A stretch of DNA of 64,000 nucleotides, from positions 1,860,001 to 1,924,000 of the forward strand of contig NZ_JAIWZC010000001.1 in the NCBI RefSeq assembly GCF_020297485.1, in the 5' to 3' direction. This document shows, piece after piece, positions 7,801 through 15,281 of this stretch. Numbering within the stretch: the stretch's first letter is position 1; each line of letters begins with the position of its first letter. The DNA comes from Enterocloster clostridioformis. GTDB lineage: Bacteria > Bacillota > Clostridia > Lachnospirales > Lachnospiraceae. The notes below the pieces were generated by a model that did no database searches, was not told the DNA's origin, and saw nothing but the letters and a program-made list of their open reading frames with translations. The position numbers and the translations under genes are program-made.

Positions 7801-8324
7801 AAAACCGCCTCCTTTCTGTGTTCTGCAGGAAAAGCTCCCAGAGAATTACTTTCGAGATTAAGTGCTGTGCGCTTGCACCACTGTTCCAGATAAGCCTGAT
7901 CGCCATCTCCGGTATAGATAATTCCAATATCCGGCTGATGGTCATAGCGCATTACATGACGCATCTGCCCGTCCTTGATTTTCAGATACATGGTGACAAG
8001 GGACATCACCCTGTCTGCAATGTTTTTGGTCCGATAGGAGATAAACCCAAAGTGCGTATCTGAGATCAACCAGACCTGACTGGCTTTACTCATCTTTTTT
8101 TTAATCGGTGCATAATCGTCCTTGATGGCGCATATCCCTGGCGTTTTCAGCCAACAGTAATTACAACCGACGCAGTGATAAATATTCATCCCAGTGGTGT
8201 CAATCAACTCCATTTCGGCTGAATTCCCACCACTACGAAGCAATCCTTCTGCAATTTGCTTTCCTACTTGCTCTTTCGTCGTATCTATCATCAAAACCAT
8301 TTTATATTCCTCCATCTCCTCCAT
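7788..8324 (-). CDS. Flavodoxin-family protein with Cys-rich loop
   Basis: 178 residues. The motif CVGCNYCWLKTPGICAIKDD is typical of NADPH-dependent FMN reductase-like and iron-sulfur flavoproteins (GCxxCxxxxxGxCxxxDD), with the expected helix and strand order after it. The N-terminus reads MVLMIDTTKEQVGKQIAEGL, where family members have a GSPR.xGNT phosphate loop; this loop is degenerate here, so FMN binding may be impaired. It probably acted in the cytoplasm in electron transfer or quinone/nitro reduction. The 3' end overlaps the start of the broken flavoprotein gene. Confidence 0.7.
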   Translation of the reverse strand: MEEMEEYKMVLMIDTTKEQVGKQIAEGLLRSGGNSAEMELIDTTGMNIYHCVGCNYCWLKTPGICAIKDDYAPIKKKMSKASQVWLISDTHFGFISYRTKNIADRVMSLVTMYLKIKDGQMRHVMRYDHQPDIGIIYTGDGDQAYLEQWCKRTALNLESNSLGAFPAEHRKEAVLCML

Positions 8325-8395
8325 AAAGCCCGATTGCGATTCTGTATCTGACCGTATATGTAACCTTATCTTATTTCCACAGACAGGGCAATACT

Positions 8396-8876
8396 TTAAA
8401 TATTCAGCCCAGCCACCCAGGCAGAAAGCTCAGATTTGCTTGTATTACTACTGAAAACCTTTCCCTCAATCAGTTTTGCACCCTTGCAGCTCGGTAAAAT
8501 TCTCTCATAAATTTCACCCATACCGCTGCCACCGGAAGTCGCAAAGAGAATAACTATTTTTCCAGAAAAATCATAACTCTCAAGGAATGTATTAACAATC
8601 GTCGGTGCAAAATACCACCATATAGGAAAGCCCACAAAGACTGTTTTGTAGGCATCCATATTATCCCTTTTATATTTAATCGCCGGACGAGAATACGGGT
8701 CTTTCATCTCAACACTGCTGCGGGAGTAATCATTTTTTCCAGTTAAGATCTTCTTTGGTATAAGGAATCTCTGGCTCAATACCGAAAATGTCTGCCCCAA
8801 TTGATTCCGCCAAATTCCCTGCAACCTTTGCTGTAATTCCGCTTGCGGAGAAATATGCTACTAATGTTCTTCTCAT
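8396..8876 (-). pseudogene. Flavodoxin with a frameshift in an A6 run
   Basis: The ATG at 8876 starts a typical flavodoxin (RRTLVAYFSASGITAKVAGN, then ADIFGIEPEIPYTKEDLNWK). At a run of six A (plus-strand T run at 8733-8738) the frame ends in TGA. One A fewer would continue into NDYSRSSVEMKDPYSRPAIK and FVGFPIWWYFAPTIVNTFLE, the rest of the protein. So a single extra A breaks an otherwise complete gene of about 160 codons. It may be a real mutation, a sequencing error or a slippage site. Confidence 0.8.
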
Positions 8877-8898
8877 ATGTGTTACCTCACTGTCTATA

Positions 8899-10152
8899 TC
8901 ATATATTTAAACTGTTTTCGTCAAGCAGAAAATTGCGAAGGCCAATGGTAGTAATACCTTCTTCATTCCTTCTGACTTTGATGTTATCTGCCACGATAAT
9001 GATTTTTTTGAACGAATCCGAAATATTGACTAAGGAGCGCTGTTCCTGGGCAATCTTTTCCTCATTATTCATATCAAAAGCAGACTGGATGTAATACTTT
9101 TCACTGCCCTTAGTTGCTACAAAATCAACTTCCAACTGCTTTTTTTGTCTCTTTCCATCCTTGCCGGTGCTATAATGCTCCACAAGACCGACATCTACCT
9201 TATATCCCCGGATCCGCAGCTCATTATAGATGATATTCTCCATAATATGCGTGATTTCAACCTGCCTGAAGTTTAAACGTGCATTACGAAGTCCGATATC
9301 CTCAAAATAATATTTGGCAGGAGATCCTATATAGCGTTTCCCTTTGATATCAAACCTCTCCGCTTTACTGATCATAAAGGCATCTATCAAATAATCAATG
9401 TAATTTTTCAGGGTTTTATCGCTGATTGCCTTGCCTTTTACACTTTTGAAGGTCTTTGCCAATTTACTGGGGTTCGTCAGACTGCCGATTGCCGATGCCA
9501 GAATATCCACCAGCTCGTCCAATTCATCCTTATTTCTAACTTTATTCCTCTCAACAATGTCGGAAAGATACACTTTCTGGAATAGCGAAGTGAGATATTC
9601 AATTTTATCTTCCACCGTCTCCATGGAAAGAATCAGCGGCAGGCCGCCGTAGTTAAAATACTCATCCCATGCTTCATCCAGGGAACCATCATAAACTGAA
9701 ACGAACTCCCGAAAGCTGAGGGTGTAAATCCGGATCTCATCGCCCCTCCCCCTGAATTCGGTAATTAAATCGGAGGAAAGGAATTTGGAATTGCTGCCGG
9801 TAACATAAATATCTGCATTCCTGATATGAAGGAAACTGTTGAGGACGTCTTCAAATTCATCCAAAAGCTGAACCTCATCAAGAATAATGTAGTAAGTCTC
9901 CTTATCGACAATTCGTTCCTTTACGAATTTAAGCATATTGTCCGGATTACGCAGTTCCTTGTTGCTGCGGTCATCCAGAGCCACCTCTATGATGTGCTCC
10001 TCATCTACACCTTCTTCCAGCAAGTGATTGTGGAATAGGTTAAACAGCAGATACGATTTTCCGCACCTTCGGACACCGGTAACAATCTTAATTAAGCCGT
10101 TATTCTTCTTGCGAATCAATTTGTTCAAATATGAATCACGTTTAATTTCCAT
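8899..10152 (-). CDS. AAA_14 / DUF4143 ATPase
   Basis: 417 residues. Walker A GVRRCGKSYLLFNLF (about residue 26), Walker B YYIILDEVQLLDEF (about 88), sensor-like YVTGSNSKFLSSDL, then a winged-helix-like stretch (LTNPSKLAKTFKSV) and the DUF4143 nuclease-like C-terminus (AKYYFEDIGLRNARL, MENIIYNELRIRGYKVDVG, QLEVDFVATKG). This is the family often called ATP-binding protein of the archaeal/bacterial AAA_14 group; its role is unknown. It has its own sigma-A promoter (10204-10232), and duplicated 38-bp dyads lie in its leader. A second member lies at 17010-18203. Confidence 0.9.
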   Translation of the reverse strand: MEIKRDSYLNKLIRKKNNGLIKIVTGVRRCGKSYLLFNLFHNHLLEEGVDEEHIIEVALDDRSNKELRNPDNMLKFVKERIVDKETYYIILDEVQLLDEFEDVLNSFLHIRNADIYVTGSNSKFLSSDLITEFRGRGDEIRIYTLSFREFVSVYDGSLDEAWDEYFNYGGLPLILSMETVEDKIEYLTSLFQKVYLSDIVERNKVRNKDELDELVDILASAIGSLTNPSKLAKTFKSVKGKAISDKTLKNYIDYLIDAFMISKAERFDIKGKRYIGSPAKYYFEDIGLRNARLNFRQVEITHIMENIIYNELRIRGYKVDVGLVEHYSTGKDGKRQKKQLEVDFVATKGSEKYYIQSAFDMNNEEKIAQEQRSLVNISDSFKKIIIVADNIKVRRNEEGITTIGLRNFLLDENSLNI

Positions 10153-10163
10153 AGCAATCCTCC

Positions 10164-10201
10164 ATTACGAGAGCAAGTGCGTTTGCACCTTTTTTCGTAA
10201 T
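10164..10201. repeat. 38-bp dyad, unit A
   Basis: Begins ATTACGA and ends TCGTAAT. It shares GCACCTTTTTTCGTAAT and the preceding CTCC with unit B. Unit A lies between the -10 box and the start codon of the ATPase gene, and would form a stem just before its ribosome site. Confidence 0.7.
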
Positions 10202-10203
10202 AT

Positions 10204-10232
10204 ATTATATCCAGTTTTAGTAAGTGTGTCAA
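10204..10232 (-). promoter_or_regulatory. Sigma-A promoter of the ATPase gene
   Basis: On the minus strand a perfect TTGACA (10232-10227) and a perfect TATAAT (10209-10204) are 17 bp apart, about 50 bp upstream of the start at 10152. Confidence 0.85.
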
Positions 10233-10250
10233 TAGGAGCGGATAATCTCC

Positions 10251-10288
10251 ATTACGAATAAACAGGGAAATGCACCTTTTTTCGTAAT
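10251..10288. repeat. 38-bp dyad, unit B
   Basis: Same length and ends as unit A (ATTACGA...TCGTAAT), 87 bp away. It lies upstream of the -35 box. It overlaps the terminator dyad of the recombinase gene. Confidence 0.7.
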
Positions 10289-10300
10289 AGCATTTCCCTG
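10263..10300 (-). terminator. Terminator hairpin of the recombinase gene
   Basis: CAGGGAAATGC and GCATTTCCCTG (11-bp perfect arms) are followed on the minus strand by a short T-rich stretch, 35 bp after the recombinase stop. Confidence 0.6.
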
Positions 10301-10334
10301 ATTCAATCAATTATTCTGTTTTCCTCTAAATCGG

Positions 10335-11120
10335 TTACTCTTCCGGCCTTAATATGCACTTGCTGTGCCCTGCCTGATTGGCGACTTCGTGAATGGAATA
10401 TCCGTTCTCCAGAGCATTGGAACAAAAATAATGCCGCAGCGTCTTCGGTGTAATAACATCCGAGTATCGGTTAAATATCTGATTGATACGGGAAGGATTC
10501 AGCTTCTCACTCTGGCGGCTGACGAACAGATATGGGCTTTCCGAATCACGCACCTTTAGGTACTCCCGAATCGCGTAAACAATTTTGTCATTGATATAGA
10601 CCAGGCGGTGCTTGTCTCCCTTACCGACAATCCGGATCTCCTTTGCTGTCAGATCAACCTTATCCAGCTTCAGATTGACGCATTCACTCCGTCGCATACC
10701 GGAATAGGCATAAAGTGTGACCAGGCAAAAGTCCCGTTTACTGCCACTCTCCAGAAGACGTTGGCGGAATGCCTCTACATCTTTTTTCTCCACAGTGCAG
10801 GGACTGGCATACTGTATCTGGATTTTCATAAAATCGCTGTCCAGCACAGCAGCTTCCGTCTGCCGCCCACTCATAATCAGATACTCATTTAGGCTCTTCA
10901 GGGAAGAAAGGTGGTTATTTACGGTACGCGGATGATAACCCCGAATATTTCGCATATAGGAAATGTAATCCAAAATATTGGCACGGTATAAAAGCTGTGG
11001 CTCTTCTCCAAAACTGTCCCGGCACCAATGCAGATACATCGTTACATCATGACTGTACGTCCGGATTGTGTTTTCAGACTTTCCCAAGCTTTGCAGATGA
11101 GCAGTAAATTCTTCGATCAT
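10335..11120 (-). CDS. Tyrosine recombinase lacking the catalytic tyrosine
   Basis: About 261 residues from the ATG at 11120, which has GGAGG 8 bp upstream (a TTG at 11150 would add ten residues). N-terminal SAM-like domain (LQSLGKSENTIRTYSHDVTM), then the catalytic domain with the first Arg (YAYSGMRRSECVNLKL) and the beta-strand Lys (IRIVGKGDKHRLVY). The HxxR box reads KTLRH, so the His is Lys. The box II His is in NQAGHSKC. The chain then ends ILRPEE, before the segment that normally carries the nucleophilic Tyr about 9 residues later. Probably inactive for recombination, or a C-terminal frameshift. Confidence 0.8.
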   Translation of the reverse strand: MIEEFTAHLQSLGKSENTIRTYSHDVTMYLHWCRDSFGEEPQLLYRANILDYISYMRNIRGYHPRTVNNHLSSLKSLNEYLIMSGRQTEAAVLDSDFMKIQIQYASPCTVEKKDVEAFRQRLLESGSKRDFCLVTLYAYSGMRRSECVNLKLDKVDLTAKEIRIVGKGDKHRLVYINDKIVYAIREYLKVRDSESPYLFVSRQSEKLNPSRINQIFNRYSDVITPKTLRHYFCSNALENGYSIHEVANQAGHSKCILRPEE

Positions 11121-11398
11121 TTGATTCGCCTCCTCATTGTTATTACACAATCCATCAAGGCAATCTACAACCGATTTGATTATATTTAACTCATTTAGGC
11201 AGGATATCTTTATAATTGTGTTTAACTGAGAGCAGGCTTTGCCATTAATTCGTCCTGCGAGTTCAATATAATTTGTATTATATTGAGGTCATTCTGTATT
11301 TAAAAACAAAAAACTGTTTGGCTGATAATCCCTGCTCGCCTAACACATAATATATAAGTCGAGTTTTTCAAGCCAAAGACTCTTAAAAGCTCCATATT

Positions 11399-11456
11399 GT
11401 TTCATTCATTTTTGACAAGTTTCATTGTATATGGTATAATGTCTTTTCGATGAAAC
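11399..11456. promoter_or_regulatory. Candidate operator with three GTTTCAT boxes
   Basis: GTTTCAT occurs at 11399-11405 and 11419-11425 (20 bp apart, same direction) and inverted as ATGAAAC at 11450-11456. The boxes bracket the -35/-10 region of the toxin-antitoxin pair. AbiEi-type antitoxins are known to bind repeats at their own promoter, so autoregulation is a reasonable inference. Confidence 0.5.
11412..11440 (+). promoter_or_regulatory. Sigma-A promoter of the AbiE-like pair
   Basis: Perfect TTGACA (11412-11417) and perfect TATAAT (11435-11440), 17-bp spacer. Confidence 0.9.
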
Positions 11457-11487
11457 AAGTTCGCAGAGTCTTGAAAGGGGGAAAAAT

Positions 11488-12468
11488 ATGTTTGATTTTT
11501 TAAAAACGATATTTGGGGACAATATTAAAGTTTCAGAATTTGATTGTCCGGCCAAAACGCCTTTTTATATTCGTGACGGATATAAGATTCAAAGCCTGTC
11601 CTGGAATAAAAGCCAGTGTGTACTGCTGTCTCCTATTGATTCTTCCTGGAGACTTCCAACATTAAAAAAGCAGTTAATTAAATTTCAGGAGATATGCGAA
11701 TTTCCCTGTGCGCTGTGTCTTGAAAACATAACATCCAAGCAGCGGCGTAACCTGATTGAAAGCAATATACCATTTATTTCACCATCCCAACAGGTTTATC
11801 TCCCATTCTGGGGCTGTTCCTTTTGGGAAAAATTTAAAGCGGAAACAACTGTTCCTGACAAAATGGCGCCCGGAACCCAGCTCGTGTTCCTGTATCTGTA
11901 TTATTTGCAGACTACTGATACCGTCAATTTGACGCAAATATCCAGAGATCTTCTGCTCTCCAAAGCTACCTGCACCAGAGCAATTAATGATCTTACCGTA
12001 TCCGGCCTTATTACTCACAGGACCGAGGGAACAAACAAATGGATTTCTCCATCCTTTAAAAAACCCGAATTTTTAAAGAAAGGTTATCCCCGCTTAAAAT
12101 CACCGGTAGAACGACTTATATATGTCAGAACCCCCTTCCATGATTCAGCATTGCCCAAAAGCGGTATCCTTGCTTTGGCGGATATTTCAATGGTTGGGGC
12201 AAACGAACAGGATGGGGCAACTGCCATCTCAAAAAAAGCCGGCACACAAATCCCGCCTGCAGAAATTATCTCTGAGCAGGATTTCCGGGATTTTGGAGGG
12301 CACATTCTTGAAGTATGGCGCTATGATCCGATTTTGTTGGCACATAACGGTCGGGTTGATGATATCTCATTGCTGTTAAGTTTGGAAGATAATCCAAATG
12401 AACGGATTCAAATGGGTCTGGACGATATAAGAGAAAAACACGAACTTCCAATCAAGCATGAGGAATAA
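11488..12468 (+). CDS. AbiEi-like winged-helix antitoxin / regulator
   Basis: 326 residues, ATG preceded by AAGGGGG. The middle carries a winged-helix of MarR-like type (LVFLYLYYLQ, VNLTQISRDLLLSKATCTRA, INDLTVSGLITHRTEG, residues about 130-195). The N-terminal 120 residues and the C-terminal 120 are not recognised DNA-binding parts and may contact the toxin. The next gene is a nucleotidyltransferase 15 bp downstream, the arrangement of AbiE-type type IV toxin-antitoxin systems, where AbiEi neutralises AbiEii and represses the promoter. Strong promoter with repeated boxes upstream. Assignment rests on HTH plus gene context. Confidence 0.65.
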   Translation: MFDFLKTIFGDNIKVSEFDCPAKTPFYIRDGYKIQSLSWNKSQCVLLSPIDSSWRLPTLKKQLIKFQEICEFPCALCLENITSKQRRNLIESNIPFISPSQQVYLPFWGCSFWEKFKAETTVPDKMAPGTQLVFLYLYYLQTTDTVNLTQISRDLLLSKATCTRAINDLTVSGLITHRTEGTNKWISPSFKKPEFLKKGYPRLKSPVERLIYVRTPFHDSALPKSGILALADISMVGANEQDGATAISKKAGTQIPPAEIISEQDFRDFGGHILEVWRYDPILLAHNGRVDDISLLLSLEDNPNERIQMGLDDIREKHELPIKHEE

Positions 12469-12483
12469 TAAGGAGAAATACAC

Positions 12484-13239
12484 ATGGTAAACGGAATAGA
12501 TATTTTCAGAGAACATTTCGACAATTATAAAGACCAGTATACGGTTATTGGGGGATTTGCCTGCGATCTGCTTATGTCAGATGCCGGACTTGACTTTCGT
12601 CAGACCGTTGATATCGACATGGTAATTATCGTGGAGGCACTGACAACAGAATTTGCAAAAGCATTTTGGGATTTCATCGAAGCCGGAGGCTATCATACCA
12701 GACAGAGAAGCACAGGACAACCTGAATTCTATCGCTTCATTGACCCGGCCAATCCCTCTTACCCTAAGATGATAGAGCTTTTTTCCAGACCGCAGAATCA
12801 TGTGGAGCTTCAGGCTGATACCCATCTCATACCCCTGCATATTGATGATGAGGTATCCAGTCTGTCCGCAATTCTTCTTAATGACGACTACTATCATTTT
12901 CTTTTAGATGGCCGAACCGTCACGGATGGGATATCCATCTTAGATGCCGAGCACATCATTCCCTTGAAAATGAAAGCTTGGCTCGATCTCAAGAGCAAAA
13001 AGGCGCAGGGATTCCATGTGAATTCCCGTGACATTCGGAAACATCGTCTGGATGTATTTCGCCTTTTTCCGTTAATTCGGGAAGACCTGAGGATTTCAGT
13101 ACCATCCTCCGTTGGGGAGGACATCCAAAACTTTATTGCACAGATACGTGAAACTGATATTAGACTAACAGATATCGGTATTTCCCGTTCCAAAGATTCG
13201 ATTCTCGATATCTACAATAATATGTACATAGTGGACTGA
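12484..13239 (+). CDS. AbiEii-like nucleotidyltransferase toxin
   Basis: 251 residues. The N-terminus has the nucleotidyltransferase signature: YTVIGGFACDLLMSDAG (GG/S-type motif) followed by DFRQTVDIDMVIIVE (the D-x-D metal ligands). Later come a third acidic strand (ISILDAEHIIPLKMKAWLDL) and a helical C-terminus, as in the AbiEii/DUF1814-like nucleotidyltransferases. Such toxins transfer nucleotides to RNA or tRNA and arrest growth during phage infection. Ribosome site AAGGAGAAAT; co-transcribed with the gene at 11488. No frameshift seen, so the pair looks intact. Confidence 0.75.
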   Translation: MVNGIDIFREHFDNYKDQYTVIGGFACDLLMSDAGLDFRQTVDIDMVIIVEALTTEFAKAFWDFIEAGGYHTRQRSTGQPEFYRFIDPANPSYPKMIELFSRPQNHVELQADTHLIPLHIDDEVSSLSAILLNDDYYHFLLDGRTVTDGISILDAEHIIPLKMKAWLDLKSKKAQGFHVNSRDIRKHRLDVFRLFPLIREDLRISVPSSVGEDIQNFIAQIRETDIRLTDIGISRSKDSILDIYNNMYIVD

Positions 13240-13349
13240 TATTCAACAGTATTTTCAGGTATCAAGAAGCTGGAGGAGGAACCGTTCGCAGCAAGAAGAT
13301 TCTGGACTCTTGAATAACAGATGATTGTTAAGATAAAGGTGGTGGGCAA

Positions 13350-13771
13350 ATGCCGAGATATTTTAAGAAAGCAAGGCAAATTAATAATTTGAAAGTAATT
13401 GACGGTTTGGTCCGCGAATCATGGTTGGATGCTGGTCAACACCATCAATCATACTCTGATGCTCTCAAACGGGCAAACCATTCCGTTCTCTGATGCCCAA
13501 AAGCTGTTTACGCTGCCGCAGTTGTTTTCCGAACCGAGTCTGCCATCCGGAAAGCCTCTTATCTTATCTTATCTTATCTTATCTTATCTTATCTGAGATC
13601 CAGCAATTTACTCAGATATGGCTGGAACCCATTTCTCCAGACTCAGATTTGCGGACTGAACTACGCGGTTGGTATCAGGTAAAAAACATTACGTTCAAAA
13701 TGAGTATGGAAACCGGTTTTATTTAGATACTTATGAAGCTAAATGGCTCGCCTTCCATCCTGAACAGCAAT
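13350..13771 (+). pseudogene. Decayed coding sequence containing a pentanucleotide repeat
   Basis: Pieces of protein-like sequence appear in successive frames: WMLVNTINHTLMLSNGQTIP and FSDAQKLFTLPQLFSE before the (TTATC)7 tract, IQQFTQIWLEPISPDSDLRT after it, and, after a likely one-base loss in an A run near 13682, HYVQNEYGNRFYLDTYEAKW to a stop at 13771. No single frame is open across the region. Family not recognised. An ATG at 13350 opens another 47-codon frame. Confidence 0.45.
13559..13593. repeat. TTATC pentanucleotide microsatellite, 7 units
   Basis: Seven perfect consecutive copies of TTATC. A unit of 5 changes frame with each copy gained or lost. Confidence 0.95.
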
Positions 13772-13781
13772 AAAGTAAAAG

Positions 13782-13819
13782 CACCGATACCCAATATAAA
13801 ACCAGGCATCGGTGTATTT
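13782..13819 (+). terminator. Weak hairpin downstream of the decayed gene
   Basis: CACCGAT (13782-13788) and ATCGGTG (13808-13814) pair, extended by CC/GG with a mismatch, followed by TATTTGTTGTTT. Confidence 0.45.
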
Positions 13820-14174
13820 GTTGTTTACGCTTTTGAACAGGCCGCCAAACAATATTCAATTGTAAGACTTATACCGAACCACGGACAACGCTGTAAGGAG
13901 ATTTTCTATCTTCTATATATACACAGCCCCTCCTCCCTTACAATTTACCCGACTATGCGGCAGATCTCATCCGCTTTTGCTGTGTAAATTGTACCAGGGA
14001 GAATTCCGTTTTCTTTCCTGATTTGTCCTGCTATCATCCTATTTTTTGTGAATTTCTTCGTTGTAAAATTTCACTCTGCAAGTCAGATCAGCACAAAACA
14101 TACCAAATACAAGAAAAGTAATGAGTATGTTTTACAATCAGCAAATCTACGTTTCAGTGGGACTCTTAACTACC
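13820..14174. other. Intergenic region without recognised gene
   Basis: About 350 A/T-rich bp between the decayed gene and the response-regulator fusion (minus strand, ending at 14175). I see no open frame with a ribosome site and no clear terminator. Confidence 0.5.
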
Positions 14175-15119
14175 TTAAACTTTCCCCAACACGGTTCTAA
14201 CAGTCTGCTCTAAAACCGCCATATCAACAGGTTTGGCAGCATGAGCATTCATGCCGGCATCCAGCGCAGCCCTGATATCCTCCGCAAAGGCGTTGGCCGT
14301 CATAGCGATGATAGGGATGCTCTGCGCCATTAGATGGTTCAGTTTTCGTATAGCCCTCGTCGCCTCATAACCGTTCATCACCGGCATCTGCACATCCATC
14401 AGTATCATCTGATACTGCCCAGGTGTGGACTTTTCAAACGCATCCATCGCAAGCTCTCCATTCTCACAGATGTCGCAGGTAGCGCCCACCATATCCAACA
14501 GCTCGCCGAGTATCTCCGCATTGATCTCATTGTCCTCTGCCACAAGGATATGCATCCCCTGCAGAACGCTCTCCTCTTCTTCAGCAGCCTCCCCATGCCT
14601 TAGCGTATTGTTTAGTACGAAATCCACCTTCTGACGGAAACTGCTACGGAAGAAAGGCTTTTGCAAAAACGCATCAATCCCCACATTTGTGGCCTCCTCT
14701 TCAATTTCCTCCCAGTCATAGCTGGTCAGAATCAGAATCGGGATATCCTCTGAAATTTCCTGACGGATGCGCCTCGCAGTTTCTATTCCGTCAAGTCCGG
14801 GCATCTTCCAATCCAGGAGCACCACATGATAGGGCTGACTTTCTGGTTCGCCAGACTTCAACACATCCAACGCAGCCTGCCCGCTCAGCACGTACTCCAC
14901 CGAAACTTCGGTTTCTTCCATCGCTATCTGAATATTCTGGCAGATCACTTCTTCATCGTCTACCACCAGGATTTTGGTAATTCTATGCCTTGAAAGAAGA
15001 GAAATTGCTTCTACACCATTTTCAGCCTCTGCCACATCATATTGCTCTTCCAGGATATCTATCAAAAGCGCGCGATTCATTTCTGAATCGTCTGCAATTA
15101 AGATTTTTTGTTTTTCCAT
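14175..15119 (-). CDS. Response-regulator fusion: truncated REC plus two REC domains
   Basis: 314 residues. Residues 1-46 (KILIADDSEMNRALLIDILE, YDVAEAENGVEAI) are the first third of a receiver domain like the REC of the HD-GYP protein at 40440. At about residue 47 (base 14978) the frame continues straight into two complete receivers that match the C-terminus of the hybrid kinase at 35643: ITKILVVDDEEVICQNIQIA with VVLLDWKMPGLDGIETA, and HILVAEDNEINAEILGELLD with MILMDVQMPVMNGYEATRAI. The protein thus has two phospho-Asp sites but no kinase and no output domain. It appears to be the product of a large deletion that fused the two ends of a signalling cassette. Confidence 0.85.
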   Translation of the reverse strand: MEKQKILIADDSEMNRALLIDILEEQYDVAEAENGVEAISLLSRHRITKILVVDDEEVICQNIQIAMEETEVSVEYVLSGQAALDVLKSGEPESQPYHVVLLDWKMPGLDGIETARRIRQEISEDIPILILTSYDWEEIEEEATNVGIDAFLQKPFFRSSFRQKVDFVLNNTLRHGEAAEEEESVLQGMHILVAEDNEINAEILGELLDMVGATCDICENGELAMDAFEKSTPGQYQMILMDVQMPVMNGYEATRAIRKLNHLMAQSIPIIAMTANAFAEDIRAALDAGMNAHAAKPVDMAVLEQTVRTVLGKV

Positions 15120-15230
15120 GGTTCTTAAACTCTTTCCAAATAATTTTACTGTTTTATTATAAATGTTATATTAACATTCTGGCAACATCCATATTGGTAA
15201 GGTGTACAAATAGATTGATAACTTTTTATA

Positions 15231-15259
15231 CTGACAGCATTGGTTTGACATGATATAAT
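15231..15259 (+). promoter_or_regulatory. Promoter of the GntR-type regulator
   Basis: CTGACA (15231-15236) and perfect TATAAT (15254-15259) with 17-bp spacing, 22 bp before the GTG start and its GAGGAGG site. Confidence 0.75.
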
Positions 15260-15281
15260 TCAGACAGAGAGGAGGCGGGTT

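Noticed and set aside
10335..11120. This recombinase as the invertase for the switch at 57.6 kb
   Set aside because: It lacks the catalytic tyrosine and lies 46 kb away; the intact recombinase beside the switch is the simpler candidate.
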